64,000 nucleotides of DNA, from contig NZ_NFJH01000007.1 of NCBI RefSeq assembly GCF_002159765.1, positions 62,001-126,000 on the forward strand, in the 5' to 3' direction. The notes below the pieces were generated by a model. It did no database searches and was not told where the DNA came from. It saw only the letters and a program-made list of their open reading frames with translations. This stretch comes from Collinsella sp. An268 (GTDB lineage: Bacteria > Actinomycetota > Coriobacteriia > Coriobacteriales > Coriobacteriaceae). Both the position numbers and the translations under genes were made by a program. Shown piece after piece: positions 10,703 to 22,723 of this stretch (position 1 is its first letter; every line of letters starts with the position of its first letter).

Positions 10703-11917
10703 ATGACCGACGATCCGCGCGCAGGGGCGCGCGACGCCTATCGCGACGAGCTGACGCACGTGGACGAGCACGGTGACGTGCGCATGGTGGATGTGTCCGA
10801 GAAGGCGACGACGCGCCGCGTCGCCATCGCCGAGGGGACCATCCTCATGCATCCCGAGACACAGGCCATGGTGCTCGAGGACCGCGCCAAGAAAGGTGAC
10901 GTCCTCGCCTGCGCCCGCGTCGCCGGCATCATGGCGGCGAAGCGCACGAGCGATATCATCCCCATGTGCCATCCGCTCATGATCACCAAGGCGAAGGTCG
11001 ATATCGCGCCCATCGCCGCGCCCGGCGCCGTGTCCGCCGCCGCGCCCGGCGAACTCGGCGAGCCCGGCGGTGCCGGCGTGTCGCCGGAAGGGTGGGCCCC
11101 GCCCCGGGAGGACGGCCGTGTGGGCTTTCGCGTGACCGCCACGTGCGGCGTCACCGGTGTGACCGGTATCGAGATGGAGGCGCTTACCGCGGCGAGCGCG
11201 GCGTGCCTGACCATCTACGACATGTGCAAGGCGGTCGACCGTGGCATGGAGATCGTCGACGTGCGCCTGCTTCGCAAGGAGGGCGGCCGCTCCGGGCTCT
11301 GGGAGCGCGGGACGACGGACGATGATGGTGCGGCTGAGGCCGAGGATGAGGGCGGCGCCCCCGCGCCGTCGAATACGCCGGCCGCCGCGCCTGCGCGCCC
11401 CGCGCCCGCCATCGCGTTCATCGGCTACCAGAACTCCGGCAAGACCACGCTCGTGGAGAAGGTCATCGCGGTGCTCACGCGCCGCGGGGTGCGCGTGGGC
11501 ACCGTCAAGCACCACGGCCACGCGGGCTTTGACATCGACGTGCCCGGCAAGGACTCCTGGCGCCACGCCCGGGCGGGTAGCCGCCACGTGGGCATCGTGT
11601 CGGCCGCCCGCTACGCCGAGTACGCCGACACCGAGACGGAGCTTTCGCTCGAGCGCCTGCTTGCGCGCTATACCGATGTCGACGTGGTAATCGTGGAGGG
11701 TTACAAGTCGGCCGGTCTCCCCAACATCGTGGTCGCGCGCTCGGGCGTCGACCGCCTGCGCGGGGCGAATTCGCTCGACCTCGTGGATGGGCGCACGGTG
11801 GCGATCGCCTGTAACGACGCCCTTGCGCGCGGTGCGCGCCCCGAGGCACCCGTGGTGGACCTCAACGACGAGGAGGCCGTCGCCGACGTGGTGGAGCGCT
11901 GGCTGCAGGAGGGCTAG
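10703..11917 (+). CDS. MoaC-MobB fusion (cyclic pyranopterin synthase + molybdopterin-guanine adaptor)
   Basis: 404 residues from ATG 10703 (GGAGG nine bases upstream; ATG 10694 overlapping moaA is an alternative). Residues 15-200 are Moa[23 protein letters not shown], then [18 protein letters not shown], interrupted by a ~30-residue Ala/Gly/Pro insertion. After an acidic/Ala-Pro linker, residues about 235-404 are MobB, a P-loop GTP-binding protein ([33 protein letters not shown]). MoaC completes cPMP formation from the MoaA product; MobB helps attach GMP at the end of the pathway. Fusing an early and a late step is uncommon. Other pathway genes are not in the window. Confidence 0.93.
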   Translation: MTDDPRAGARDAYRDELTHVDEHGDVRMVDVSEKATTRRVAIAEGTILMHPETQAMVLEDRAKKGDVLACARVAGIMAAKRTSDIIPMCHPLMITKAKVDIAPIAAPGAVSAAAPGELGEPGGAGVSPEGWAPPREDGRVGFRVTATCGVTGVTGIEMEALTAASAACLTIYDMCKAVDRGMEIVDVRLLRKEGGRSGLWERGTTDDDGAAEAEDEGGAPAPSNTPAAAPARPAPAIAFIGYQNSGKTTLVEKVIAVLTRRGVRVGTVKHHGHAGFDIDVPGKDSWRHARAGSRHVGIVSAARYAEYADTETELSLERLLARYTDVDVVIVEGYKSAGLPNIVVARSGVDRLRGANSLDLVDGRTVAIACNDALARGARPEAPVVDLNDEEAVADVVERWLQEG

Positions 11918-11961
11918 GGCCTTCGTTTGGGAATGCCGGCTGCTTGCGGCATCTTGCATTG

Positions 11962-11970
11962 TGGTATAAG
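11962..11970 (+). promoter_or_regulatory. extended -10 promoter for PTS IIB gene
   Basis: TGGTATAAG is an extended -10 element about 95 bp upstream of the IIB start. A weak -35 (TTGCGG at 11944) is 15 bp away. It starts a new unit after moaC-mobB. Confidence 0.45.
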
Positions 11971-12063
11971 AAGCCTTACCGGCGCGTGCCGCCTTCTTGC
12001 GGCGGCAGCGGCGTCGGCAGCCCATGCGACGGCGCGCGTCGCACCGTGTAGAGAGGACAGACG

Positions 12064-12360
12064 ATGAGGGTTCTTTTGGCGTGTGCCGGCGGCATGTCGA
12101 CGTCGATGCTCATGAGAAAGATGGAGGCCTATGCGGCCGAGCATGGGATCGACGACTTCCATATCGACGCGGTGGGCATCGGCAAGTGCAAAGAGGTCTG
12201 GCAAAACTACGACTGCATCCTCCTGGGACCGCAGGTGGGGTACAGCAAGGGCCAGGTGACCCGCTATGTCGAGATTCCCGTCGAGGTGATGGCGCCCATC
12301 GATTACGGCCGCCAGAACTGCGAGGCCATCTTCAGGCAGATCGAGGGCATGCTTGGTTAA
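12064..12360 (+). CDS. PTS lactose/cellobiose-family IIB protein
   Basis: 98 residues. Carries phosphate from IIA to the incoming sugar on active-site Cys7 (LLACAGGMSTSMLMRKM), the signature of the Lac/Chb IIB family; the rest (CILLGPQVGYSKGQVTRY, IDYGRQNCEAIF) agrees. Length is normal for a stand-alone IIB. Neither IIC nor IIA of this family is adjacent, so it must work with a permease encoded elsewhere. The next gene is a 6-phospho-beta-glucosidase, which fits uptake of a beta-glucoside or cellobiose as its 6-phosphate. GAGAGG precedes the start. Confidence 0.93.
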   Translation: MRVLLACAGGMSTSMLMRKMEAYAAEHGIDDFHIDAVGIGKCKEVWQNYDCILLGPQVGYSKGQVTRYVEIPVEVMAPIDYGRQNCEAIFRQIEGMLG

Positions 12361-14046
<1,686 letters not shown>

Positions 14047-14075
14047 GCACGCTCCCCGCGCGGCCCGGTGCCGCC

Positions 14076-14119
14076 GCACCCGACGTGACCGCGCCCACGC
14101 ACCCGACGTGACCGCGCCC
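14076..14119 (+). repeat. 23-bp tandem duplication
   Basis: The 21-bp unit GCACCCGACGTGACCGCGCC(C) occurs at 14076 and 14099, i.e. a 23-bp period, in the spacer after the first GH1 gene. No function seen. Confidence 0.7.
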
Positions 14120-14120
14120 T

Positions 14121-14157
14121 CGCGCCGCCCGTATGCGCAAAGCGTGCGGGCGGCGCG
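14121..14157 (+). terminator. hairpin after GH1 paralogue 1
   Basis: CGCGCCGCCCG (14121-14131) pairs perfectly with CGGGCGGCGCG (14147-14157). Only a short T-rich end (TCTGT) follows, so it is a possible terminator or transcript-stabilising hairpin. Confidence 0.5.
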
Positions 14158-14286
14158 TCTGTATGGAGATGCCGCGCCCTGTTCGCGTCGTCGCGACGCA
14201 AATTGGGTACCATAGGAGGATCCAAAGGTGCGTTCTCGCCGCGCGTGCCGAGGTAAGACCCACGCGGCGTACCAAAGGAGGCTCAG

Positions 14287-14985
14287 ATGAACGAGCTCGA
14301 ACAGTACGAATCCCCCATCTATACCGAGGAGGCGCCCGGCTCTGCGCCGCGTCTCATCTCGCGGCGCATGTACAACCTGGTCCTGACCGGCCTTGTGCTC
14401 CTGTCGTTCGCGATCATGGGCGTCTGCTCGCAGATGACCTCGACGCTTGAGTTCTGGATGTTCGTGGGGCGCAACCCGCTCATGTTCATGCTGCTCACGC
14501 TCGCGGGCTCCATCGGCGGCATCGTCGCCATGAGCATCGGCCGGGCGCGCGAGAGCCTGACGATCGGCATGATCGGCTACACGCTGTTCACGCTGACGTT
14601 CGGGTTTACCACGTCGATGACGCTCTCGATGTACGCGCTCGACACCATCTCCGCCGCCTTCACGGCGACTGCGGGCATCATGGTCGTCTTCGGTCTGGCG
14701 GGCATCGCGTTCCCGCGCTTCTTCGAGCGTATTGTGGGCGTGTGCGCGCTCGGGCTGCTCGCTGTGATCGTCGTGGAGGCCGCGCTCATGCTCTTCGGCA
14801 TCCAGCAGAGCGTGACCGACCTCGTGGTCATCCTGCTCTTCTGCGGCTTCATCGGCTACGACGTGCATCGCGCCGCCACGGCGGTGCCCACGCTCACCAA
14901 CGCCGTGTGGTACGCCATCGAGCTCTACCTCGACATCATCAACGTGTTCCTGCGCCTGCTCGCCATCTTCGGCCGCCGCGAGTAG
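14287..14985 (+). CDS. Bax inhibitor-1/YccA family membrane protein
   Basis: 232 residues, start supported by AAAGGAGG. Seven predicted membrane spans between residues 30 and 228 (for example LVLTGLVLLSFAIMGV, GLAGIAFPRFF, LVVILLFCGFIGYDVHR, WYAIELYLDIINVFLRLLAI). The TM7-region pattern GYDVHR ... ALYLDIINVFLRLL-type is characteristic of the BI-1/YbhL/YccA family, implicated in membrane calcium leak and stress or protease modulation. The cellular role in this organism is unknown. Monocistronic: a hairpin lies upstream and a strong terminator follows. Confidence 0.9.
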   Translation: MNELEQYESPIYTEEAPGSAPRLISRRMYNLVLTGLVLLSFAIMGVCSQMTSTLEFWMFVGRNPLMFMLLTLAGSIGGIVAMSIGRARESLTIGMIGYTLFTLTFGFTTSMTLSMYALDTISAAFTATAGIMVVFGLAGIAFPRFFERIVGVCALGLLAVIVVEAALMLFGIQQSVTDLVVILLFCGFIGYDVHRAATAVPTLTNAVWYAIELYLDIINVFLRLLAIFGRRE

Positions 14986-15035
14986 CGCGCGGCGCGCCCG
15001 GCTGACGGGGCGCGGACAGGCAGACGGTGCGAAGG

Positions 15036-15069
15036 GCCCGGCGAGTGCGAGCGCTCGCCGGGCTTTTTC
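15036..15069 (+). terminator. rho-independent terminator after Bax inhibitor gene
   Basis: GCCCGGCGAG (15036-15045) pairs with CTCGCCGGGC (15054-15063), followed by TTTTT. Confidence 0.9.
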
Positions 15070-15098
15070 CGTGCGCCGGGGAGCCGCTGTGAGCGGAT

Positions 15099-15190
15099 GC
15101 GCCGGCGGCAGGAGGCGCACCGGCGGCAGAGGCACCGGCGGCAGAAGGCGCACCGGCGACAGAAGAGGCGCCAGCGGCAGAAGGTGCACC
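15099..15190. repeat. GC-rich imperfect tandem repeat
   Basis: About five units of 15-18 bp of the form GCGCACCGGCGGCAGAAG lie between the terminator and the 3' end of the RpiR gene. On the minus strand a shifted frame would read a Gly/Ala/Pro/Ser repeat, similar to the low-complexity tails elsewhere in this window, so it may be a decayed protein tail or a simple VNTR. Confidence 0.7.
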
Positions 15191-15204
15191 GTCGACGTGC
15201 GGGC

Positions 15205-16155
15205 TCAGCGCATGCTCTGGACCATGTCGAGCGCGGTGCTTCCGCCGCCCGTCGGCTCGCCCGGCCCCGAAGGGCTCAGGGTCGCCCCGCGCCGCGCCCC
15301 CGTATCCTCGGGGTGCCCCAGGTAGGGGAGCGAGGCGCGCAGGAAGTCGAGGTCCTCGCGGTAGGAGCGGGCGAAGAAGCAGCTGAAGAGCGTGTCGAGC
15401 GTGTACTGGACGGCGATATGGCTCGCAAACTGCGTGATGCGGTTGCGCAGGCTCTCGCTGTCGCTCACGTGCAGGTAGGCGTCAAGACCGGGGTGGCGCC
15501 GCGCCGCGTAGGGCGTGCCGATGAGGATGATGGGGCATGAGCGCTCGCGCAGTATCGGCAGCAGACGAAAAATCTGGCTGGCAAGGCCCGAATACGAGAT
15601 CATGAGCGCGGTGTGGCGCTCGTTGCCGGAAAGGGCGGTTCTGGTCTGGCGTTCGAGCGATTCGTGGCATGTTGCGGCGCGCCCGGCCGAGAGCAGGCGG
15701 TCGCAGAACATGTTCGCCGGGTAGAGGTTGTGCGAGGTGGTGTAGATGTCCACCTGCTCGGCCCGGTCGATGAGCTCGGCGGCGCGATCGACCGCGGCGG
15801 CGTCGAGCATCTCGCGCGTCTCGCGCAGCGTCTTGGCGTAAAGAAGCTCCATCCTCGGCCCGATATCCTGCGCGGTCTCGCCCGCTTTGAAGGGGAAGTT
15901 GATGTCGACGGCGTCTGCCGGCGCGACGCGCCGCGCCTCGGAGCGGGCGAGCTCGACCTTGAGCTCCTTGTATCCCTCCAGCCCGAGCTTGCGGCAGAGC
16001 CGGTGGATGCTCGCGATCGAGGTCGAGGTGGCGCTCGCGAGCTCTTTGATGGTGTAGCCCTGAACGCGATCCCCCATGGCGAGGACTGTGTTGGCGAGAT
16101 GCTGCTCGGTGGGGGTGAGGTCGCGCGCGCCGCGTATACGGTAGACGATATCCAA
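15205..16155 (-). CDS. RpiR/MurR-family sugar-phosphate regulator
   Basis: 316 residues; start is TTG at 16155, supported by AAGGAG just upstream on the minus strand. N-terminal helix-turn-helix of the RpiR type (LTPTEQHLANTVLAMGDRV, YTIKELASATSTSIASIHRL) and a SIS sugar-phosphate-binding domain at about 105-245 (QVDIYTTSHNLYPA, ALMISYSGLASQIFRLLPIL). The C-terminal 30 residues are low complexity. Divergent from the second GH1 gene, with repeated GTATCA sites between them, so it likely controls the GH1/HAD/ROK genes in response to a phosphorylated sugar. Whether it activates or represses is not visible. Confidence 0.9.
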   Translation of the reverse strand: MDIVYRIRGARDLTPTEQHLANTVLAMGDRVQGYTIKELASATSTSIASIHRLCRKLGLEGYKELKVELARSEARRVAPADAVDINFPFKAGETAQDIGPRMELLYAKTLRETREMLDAAAVDRAAELIDRAEQVDIYTTSHNLYPANMFCDRLLSAGRAATCHESLERQTRTALSGNERHTALMISYSGLASQIFRLLPILRERSCPIILIGTPYAARRHPGLDAYLHVSDSESLRNRITQFASHIAVQYTLDTLFSCFFARSYREDLDFLRASLPYLGHPEDTGARRGATLSPSGPGEPTGGGSTALDMVQSMR

Positions 16156-16168
16156 GCCTGCTCCTTAG

Positions 16169-16193
16169 GTATCAAAACGTATCAGAGGTATCA
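16169..16193. promoter_or_regulatory. three direct GTATCA repeats, probable RpiR sites
   Basis: GTATCA at 16169, 16179 and 16188, spaced nine to ten bases, i.e. on one face of the helix, immediately upstream of the rpiR ribosome site. Probable operator for RpiR autoregulation; assignment is inference. Confidence 0.5.
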
Positions 16194-16275
16194 TAGGCCA
16201 CAAACCAGTTGCTGGAAAGAAGTATCCGAACGCCCGCTTGCCGGCGTAAAGTGCCCCGCAGCGGTGCATACTTGA

Positions 16276-17790
<1,515 letters not shown>

Positions 17791-17814
17791 GGATTTCGGA
17801 AAGGATTACCGGCG

Positions 17815-18669
17815 ATGTCCGATAAGAAGATCATCTTCCTCGACGTGGACGGCACCATCACTGACTACGAGAACAACATCCCGCAGTCGGCGAAGGACGC
17901 CATCAAGCTCGCCCGCGCCAACGGGCACCGCGTCTACATGTGCACCGGCCGCAGCAAGGCCGAGAACCCGCCCGAGATCTGGGAGATCGGGTTCGACGGC
18001 ATGATCGGCGGCAACGGCTGCTACGTGGAGGACCACGACCACGTGGTCATGCACCAGCTCATCACCCTCGAGCAGTGCCGCCATATCGTGGACTGGCTGC
18101 ACGGCCGCGGCCTCGAGTTCTACCTCGAATCCAACAACGGCCTCTTTGCGAGCGAGCACTTCCGCGAGGCCTCCCAGAAGGTCATGGTCGAGTACGCCAA
18201 GGGCAAGGGCGCAAGCGAGGAGGAGGCCGAGAAGTCGGCCCACGCGTTCTCTGACGTGCTCATCTACGGCGGCGAGCTCTACCGCGACGACCTCAACAAG
18301 GTGAGCTTCATCCTCTCGAGCTACCAGGACCATCTCGACTCCATCGAGGAGTTTCCCGATCTGGTGGCCAACACCTGGGGTGGCAAGGGCGAGCATGCGC
18401 TCTTTGGCGACCTCGGCGTGAAGGGCATCGACAAGGCGCACGCTGTGCGCGTGCTCGTGGACTACCTCAAGGCCGATATGGCCGACACCATCGCCGTGGG
18501 CGATGCCAAGATCGACATCCCCATGTTCGAGTGCTGCGCGCAGAGCGTGTGCATGGGTTCGGGCGGCGAGGAGGCCAAGGCCGCGGCCGACTGGGTCACC
18601 ACCGATGTGGATGACGACGGCATGTGGAACGCCTTCGTGCACCTCGGTCTTATCGAGGACAACAGGTAA
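17815..18669 (+). CDS. Cof-type HAD-superfamily phosphatase
   Basis: 284 residues. HAD motif I FLDVDGTIT (nucleophile and acid Asp pair), motif II in CTGRS, Cof-type (C2B) cap with GGNGCYVEDHDH, and motif IV AVGDAKIDIPMFECC. Such enzymes dephosphorylate sugar phosphates or flavin/PLP phosphates in the cytoplasm. In the same transcription unit as GH1 paralogue 2, so a sugar phosphate is the likely substrate. A second HAD of this class lies at 51356. Confidence 0.9.
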   Translation: MSDKKIIFLDVDGTITDYENNIPQSAKDAIKLARANGHRVYMCTGRSKAENPPEIWEIGFDGMIGGNGCYVEDHDHVVMHQLITLEQCRHIVDWLHGRGLEFYLESNNGLFASEHFREASQKVMVEYAKGKGASEEEAEKSAHAFSDVLIYGGELYRDDLNKVSFILSSYQDHLDSIEEFPDLVANTWGGKGEHALFGDLGVKGIDKAHAVRVLVDYLKADMADTIAVGDAKIDIPMFECCAQSVCMGSGGEEAKAAADWVTTDVDDDGMWNAFVHLGLIEDNR

Positions 18670-18751
18670 GGCGCGGGTGCTCGGCGGCGGGCTCGGCGCG
18701 CCCCTGCGCGGGCGTCGCGGCGCGTCGCTGCGACATAGCTCCCTCTTCTGT

Positions 18752-18785
18752 GGGCGGCGGACCGGTGGGGAACGGTCCGCCGCCC
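18752..18785 (+). terminator. strong hairpin between HAD and ROK genes
   Basis: A 13-bp perfect stem, 18752-18764 (GGGCGGCGGACCG) with 18773-18785, in the 298-bp spacer. No T-run follows. It may end the HAD transcript or stabilise its 3' end; the rest of the spacer shows nothing definite. Confidence 0.55.
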
Positions 18786-18967
18786 GCTTGCGTACGCCGC
18801 GTCCCGTCCCGTCTGATAAGAGGGCGCGTCCGCCTGCCCGCCGCTCCTTCGGCCCGCCGGATGCTCGCGTTGCCCGATTTGCCGCGACTGCCGCCGTGCT
18901 CTCGGGGTATGCTTGCTGCGTACCTTCGGTTCGGGCGGCGGCGCTTGCCGCCAAGGGAGGAGACCCC

Positions 18968-19894
18968 ATGAACGTAGTGGTTTTCGATGTGGGCGGCACG
19001 TCGGTCAAGTACGGCCTCATGCAGGACGACGAGCTCAAGGCGCAGGGCAAGGTACCCACGCCGCAGGGGGCGGACGCCACGCAGGAGGAGTTCCTTGCCG
19101 GACTCGACGGCGTGATCGACAAGCTCCGCGCCGAGGCAGGAGGGGCACTCGACGGCGTGGCCATGTCGCTCCCTGGTACCATCGACGTGGACGCGCGCTA
19201 CATCAAGACGGGCGGTGCGCTTCTCTACAACTATGAGACGGACGCCAACACCTGGGCTGCGCGCTGGGGCATGCCCGTCGAGATCGAGAACGACGCGCGC
19301 TGCGCCACCATCGCCGAGTACGACCTCGGCAACCTCCAAGGTGCCAAGACCGGTGTGGTGCTCGCCTTTGGGACGGGCATCGGCGGCGGCATCATCATCA
19401 ACGGCGAGGTCTACAAGGGCACGCACCTCTATGCGGGCGAGGCGAGCATGATCTACATCGAGACGCCGCCCGTGACCCAGGAGCTCGTCAGCGGCACCTC
19501 GTTCTCGGACAAGTGCAGCACCGTGTCGCTTACCCGCCTCATGGCCGAGGCCAAGGGTCTGGATGGCTGCTCGGGCGAGGAGGCGCTTGCGTGGGTGAAG
19601 GCGGGCGACGAGGTTGCCTGCGGGGTGTTCGACACCTATCTGGAGAACCTCTCGCGCGAGATCCACAACATCCAGTGCCTGCTTGACCCAGATGTGGTCT
19701 GCCTCGGCGGCGGCATCAGCCAGGATTCGTTCTTCGTGGAGAAGGTGCGCGAGGCCGTGCGCTACTTCAACGAGGACTTGCTGCCCTTCGCCTTCCCTGT
19801 ACCCGAGATCCATGCGTGCAAGTTCTTCAACGACGCGAACCTGGTGGGCGCCTACCGCCACTTCCTCCGCATGCAGGCCAAGCGCGCCGCGTAA
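18968..19894 (+). CDS. ROK-family sugar kinase, BglK-like
   Basis: 308 residues from ATG 18968 (AAGGGAGGAG upstream). ATP-binding FDVGGTSVKYGL at the N-terminus, catalytic region IENDARCATIAEY, then VLAFGTGIGGGIIINGEV and LCLGGGIS near the end. The classical ROK zinc motif (CxCGxxGCxE) is absent, as in beta-glucoside kinase BglK, which phosphorylates cellobiose-type sugars on the 6-position. With three 6-phospho-beta-glucosidases around it, a beta-glucoside kinase role is attractive; a plain glucose or N-acetylmannosamine kinase is the alternative. Confidence 0.87.
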   Translation: MNVVVFDVGGTSVKYGLMQDDELKAQGKVPTPQGADATQEEFLAGLDGVIDKLRAEAGGALDGVAMSLPGTIDVDARYIKTGGALLYNYETDANTWAARWGMPVEIENDARCATIAEYDLGNLQGAKTGVVLAFGTGIGGGIIINGEVYKGTHLYAGEASMIYIETPPVTQELVSGTSFSDKCSTVSLTRLMAEAKGLDGCSGEEALAWVKAGDEVACGVFDTYLENLSREIHNIQCLLDPDVVCLGGGISQDSFFVEKVREAVRYFNEDLLPFAFPVPEIHACKFFNDANLVGAYRHFLRMQAKRAA

Positions 19895-20008
19895 ACCGCC
19901 CCGTTGCGCCGCCGTGCGGGCGCTCACCGAAAGACGCCCCTCGTTCATCGTCCCAAGCAAAACGAATGCGCGGAGATGGGCATTTTCTGCTCTGCAGTGC
20001 AGATTTGA

Positions 20009-21475
<1,467 letters not shown>

Positions 21476-21485
21476 CCTATTTGGC

Positions 21486-21510
21486 TCATTCGGGGACGGG
21501 GTCGTTTTGA
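21486..21510 (+). repeat. dispersed GGGGACGGGGTC repeat
   Basis: Core CGGGGACGGGGTCGTTTT with ends TCA and TGA, eleven bases after the GH1 paralogue 3 stop. Confidence 0.75.
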
Positions 21511-21563
21511 CCCATGGGGCGGCGCGTTCGGGCAACCGGGTGCGCCGCCCCCGCATGTTGGGC

Positions 21564-21625
21564 GCATGTTTGGGGACGGGGTCGTTTTATGCAGGCATGC
21601 ATAAAACGACCCCGTCCCCAAATGC
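21564..21625. repeat. inverted pair of GGGGACGGGGTC repeats forming a 24-bp hairpin
   Basis: One copy at 21564-21592 and its inverse at 21599-21625; 21569-21592 and 21599-21622 are perfectly complementary (24 bp) around a six-base loop. It lies 33-90 bp before the AEC permease start, so it could act as terminator/attenuator or be a twin-REP insertion. Confidence 0.85.
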
Positions 21626-21657
21626 GTACAATGGAGGGTGAGCGAGGGGGCTGGCGT

Positions 21658-22578
21658 ATGGATGTGGGACAGACGATGTCGATCATGGTCACGCAGACGG
21701 TGGCCATGTTTCTTATGATGGCTATCGGCATCGCGCTCCATATGGCGCACTACCTCGATCGCAAGGGCGCCCAGCAGCTTGCGAGCATCGCCGTCTACGT
21801 GGCGACGCCGGCGGTCGTGGTGAGCTCGCTCGCCACCGACTTCTCATGGGACAAGCTCGCGAACGCGGGCATCTGCGCGGTGCTCTGCGTGGTCCTCACG
21901 TTGGGCTCCGCCGCCATCGCGTGGCTCGTCTACCGCGATCGGCAGCGCATCTCGCAGTTTGCCATCATGATCTCAAACATGGGCTTCATCGGCATCCCGC
22001 TGGTGCAGAGCGTGCTGGGCGAGGAGTACGTCTTCTACGTCTCTGCCGCCATCGCCGCGCAGGTGCCCATTTCGTGGACCTATGGCATCTGGCTCGTCTC
22101 GCAGGACAAGAGCCTCATGTCGCCGCGTAAGGTGCTTACAAACCCCTCGGTGATTGCCGTGGCCGTCGGCATCGTGCTCTTCTTCTGCTCGGTCAACCTC
22201 TCGGGCGTGCTCGAGGTCACGGCGGTCGATATGGGCAACCTCAACACGGGGCTCGCCATGCTCGTGTTGGGAAGCTATCTGGCAGAGACCGACTTCCGCT
22301 CCATTCTGCGCAACAAGAACGTCTACCTCACGAACGTCATCCGCCTCGTTGTCGTGCCGCTCGCCACCATCGCGCTGCTGGCGCCGCTTCCGGTGGCGCT
22401 CGAGGCCAAGCTCGTGATGCTCATCGCCTTTGCCGCGCCGTGCGGCACCACGACGGCGATGTTCTCGCAGATGTTCGGCGGCGATTACCGCTTAGGGGCG
22501 GGCTTGGTCTCCGTCTCTACGCTGCTCTCGATGCTGACTATGCCCGCAATGCTGTTCTTGGGGCTACTGGTGTTTTAA
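21658..22578 (+). CDS. AEC-family (auxin efflux carrier type) permease
   Basis: 306 residues from ATG 21658 (GAGGGGG upstream; ATG 21631 is possible but adds a hydrophilic leader). About ten membrane spans in two five-helix bundles (VTQTVAMFLMMAIGIALHMA ... FAIMISNMGFIGIPLVQSVLG ... AFAAPCGTTTAMFSQMFGGD ... LSMLTMPAMLFLGLLVF). The inverted-repeat layout and NMGFIGIPLV motif are typical of the AEC/malate-permease family, exporting or importing organic acids or amino acid derivatives. Substrate unknown. Confidence 0.9.
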   Translation: MDVGQTMSIMVTQTVAMFLMMAIGIALHMAHYLDRKGAQQLASIAVYVATPAVVVSSLATDFSWDKLANAGICAVLCVVLTLGSAAIAWLVYRDRQRISQFAIMISNMGFIGIPLVQSVLGEEYVFYVSAAIAAQVPISWTYGIWLVSQDKSLMSPRKVLTNPSVIAVAVGIVLFFCSVNLSGVLEVTAVDMGNLNTGLAMLVLGSYLAETDFRSILRNKNVYLTNVIRLVVVPLATIALLAPLPVALEAKLVMLIAFAAPCGTTTAMFSQMFGGDYRLGAGLVSVSTLLSMLTMPAMLFLGLLVF

Positions 22579-22611
22579 TCCTGTGCGGCCGGCAAGGGAT
22601 TGTTGGCTCTA

Positions 22612-22652
22612 CGAGAAAAGGGCCGGTCGCATCCTGTTGATGCGACCGGCCC
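22612..22652 (-). terminator. rho-independent terminator, mainly for the surface-protein gene
   Basis: 14-bp perfect stem 22620-22633 / 22639-22652 with a five-base loop. On the minus strand it is followed by TTTTCTC, so it ends the surface-protein transcript; it also lies just after the AEC stop and may work both ways. Confidence 0.85.
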
Positions 22653-22723
22653 ATGCATGACCGCGGTATGGGTTCTGGCTGCGGCGGGCGCGCTTGCCCA
22701 CGGATGCAGCCGGCAGCCACACG

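Noticed and set aside
8547-12025. two very long minus-strand frames across moaA and moaC-mobB
   Set aside because: The plus-strand proteins carry complete catalytic motifs; the minus frames do not.
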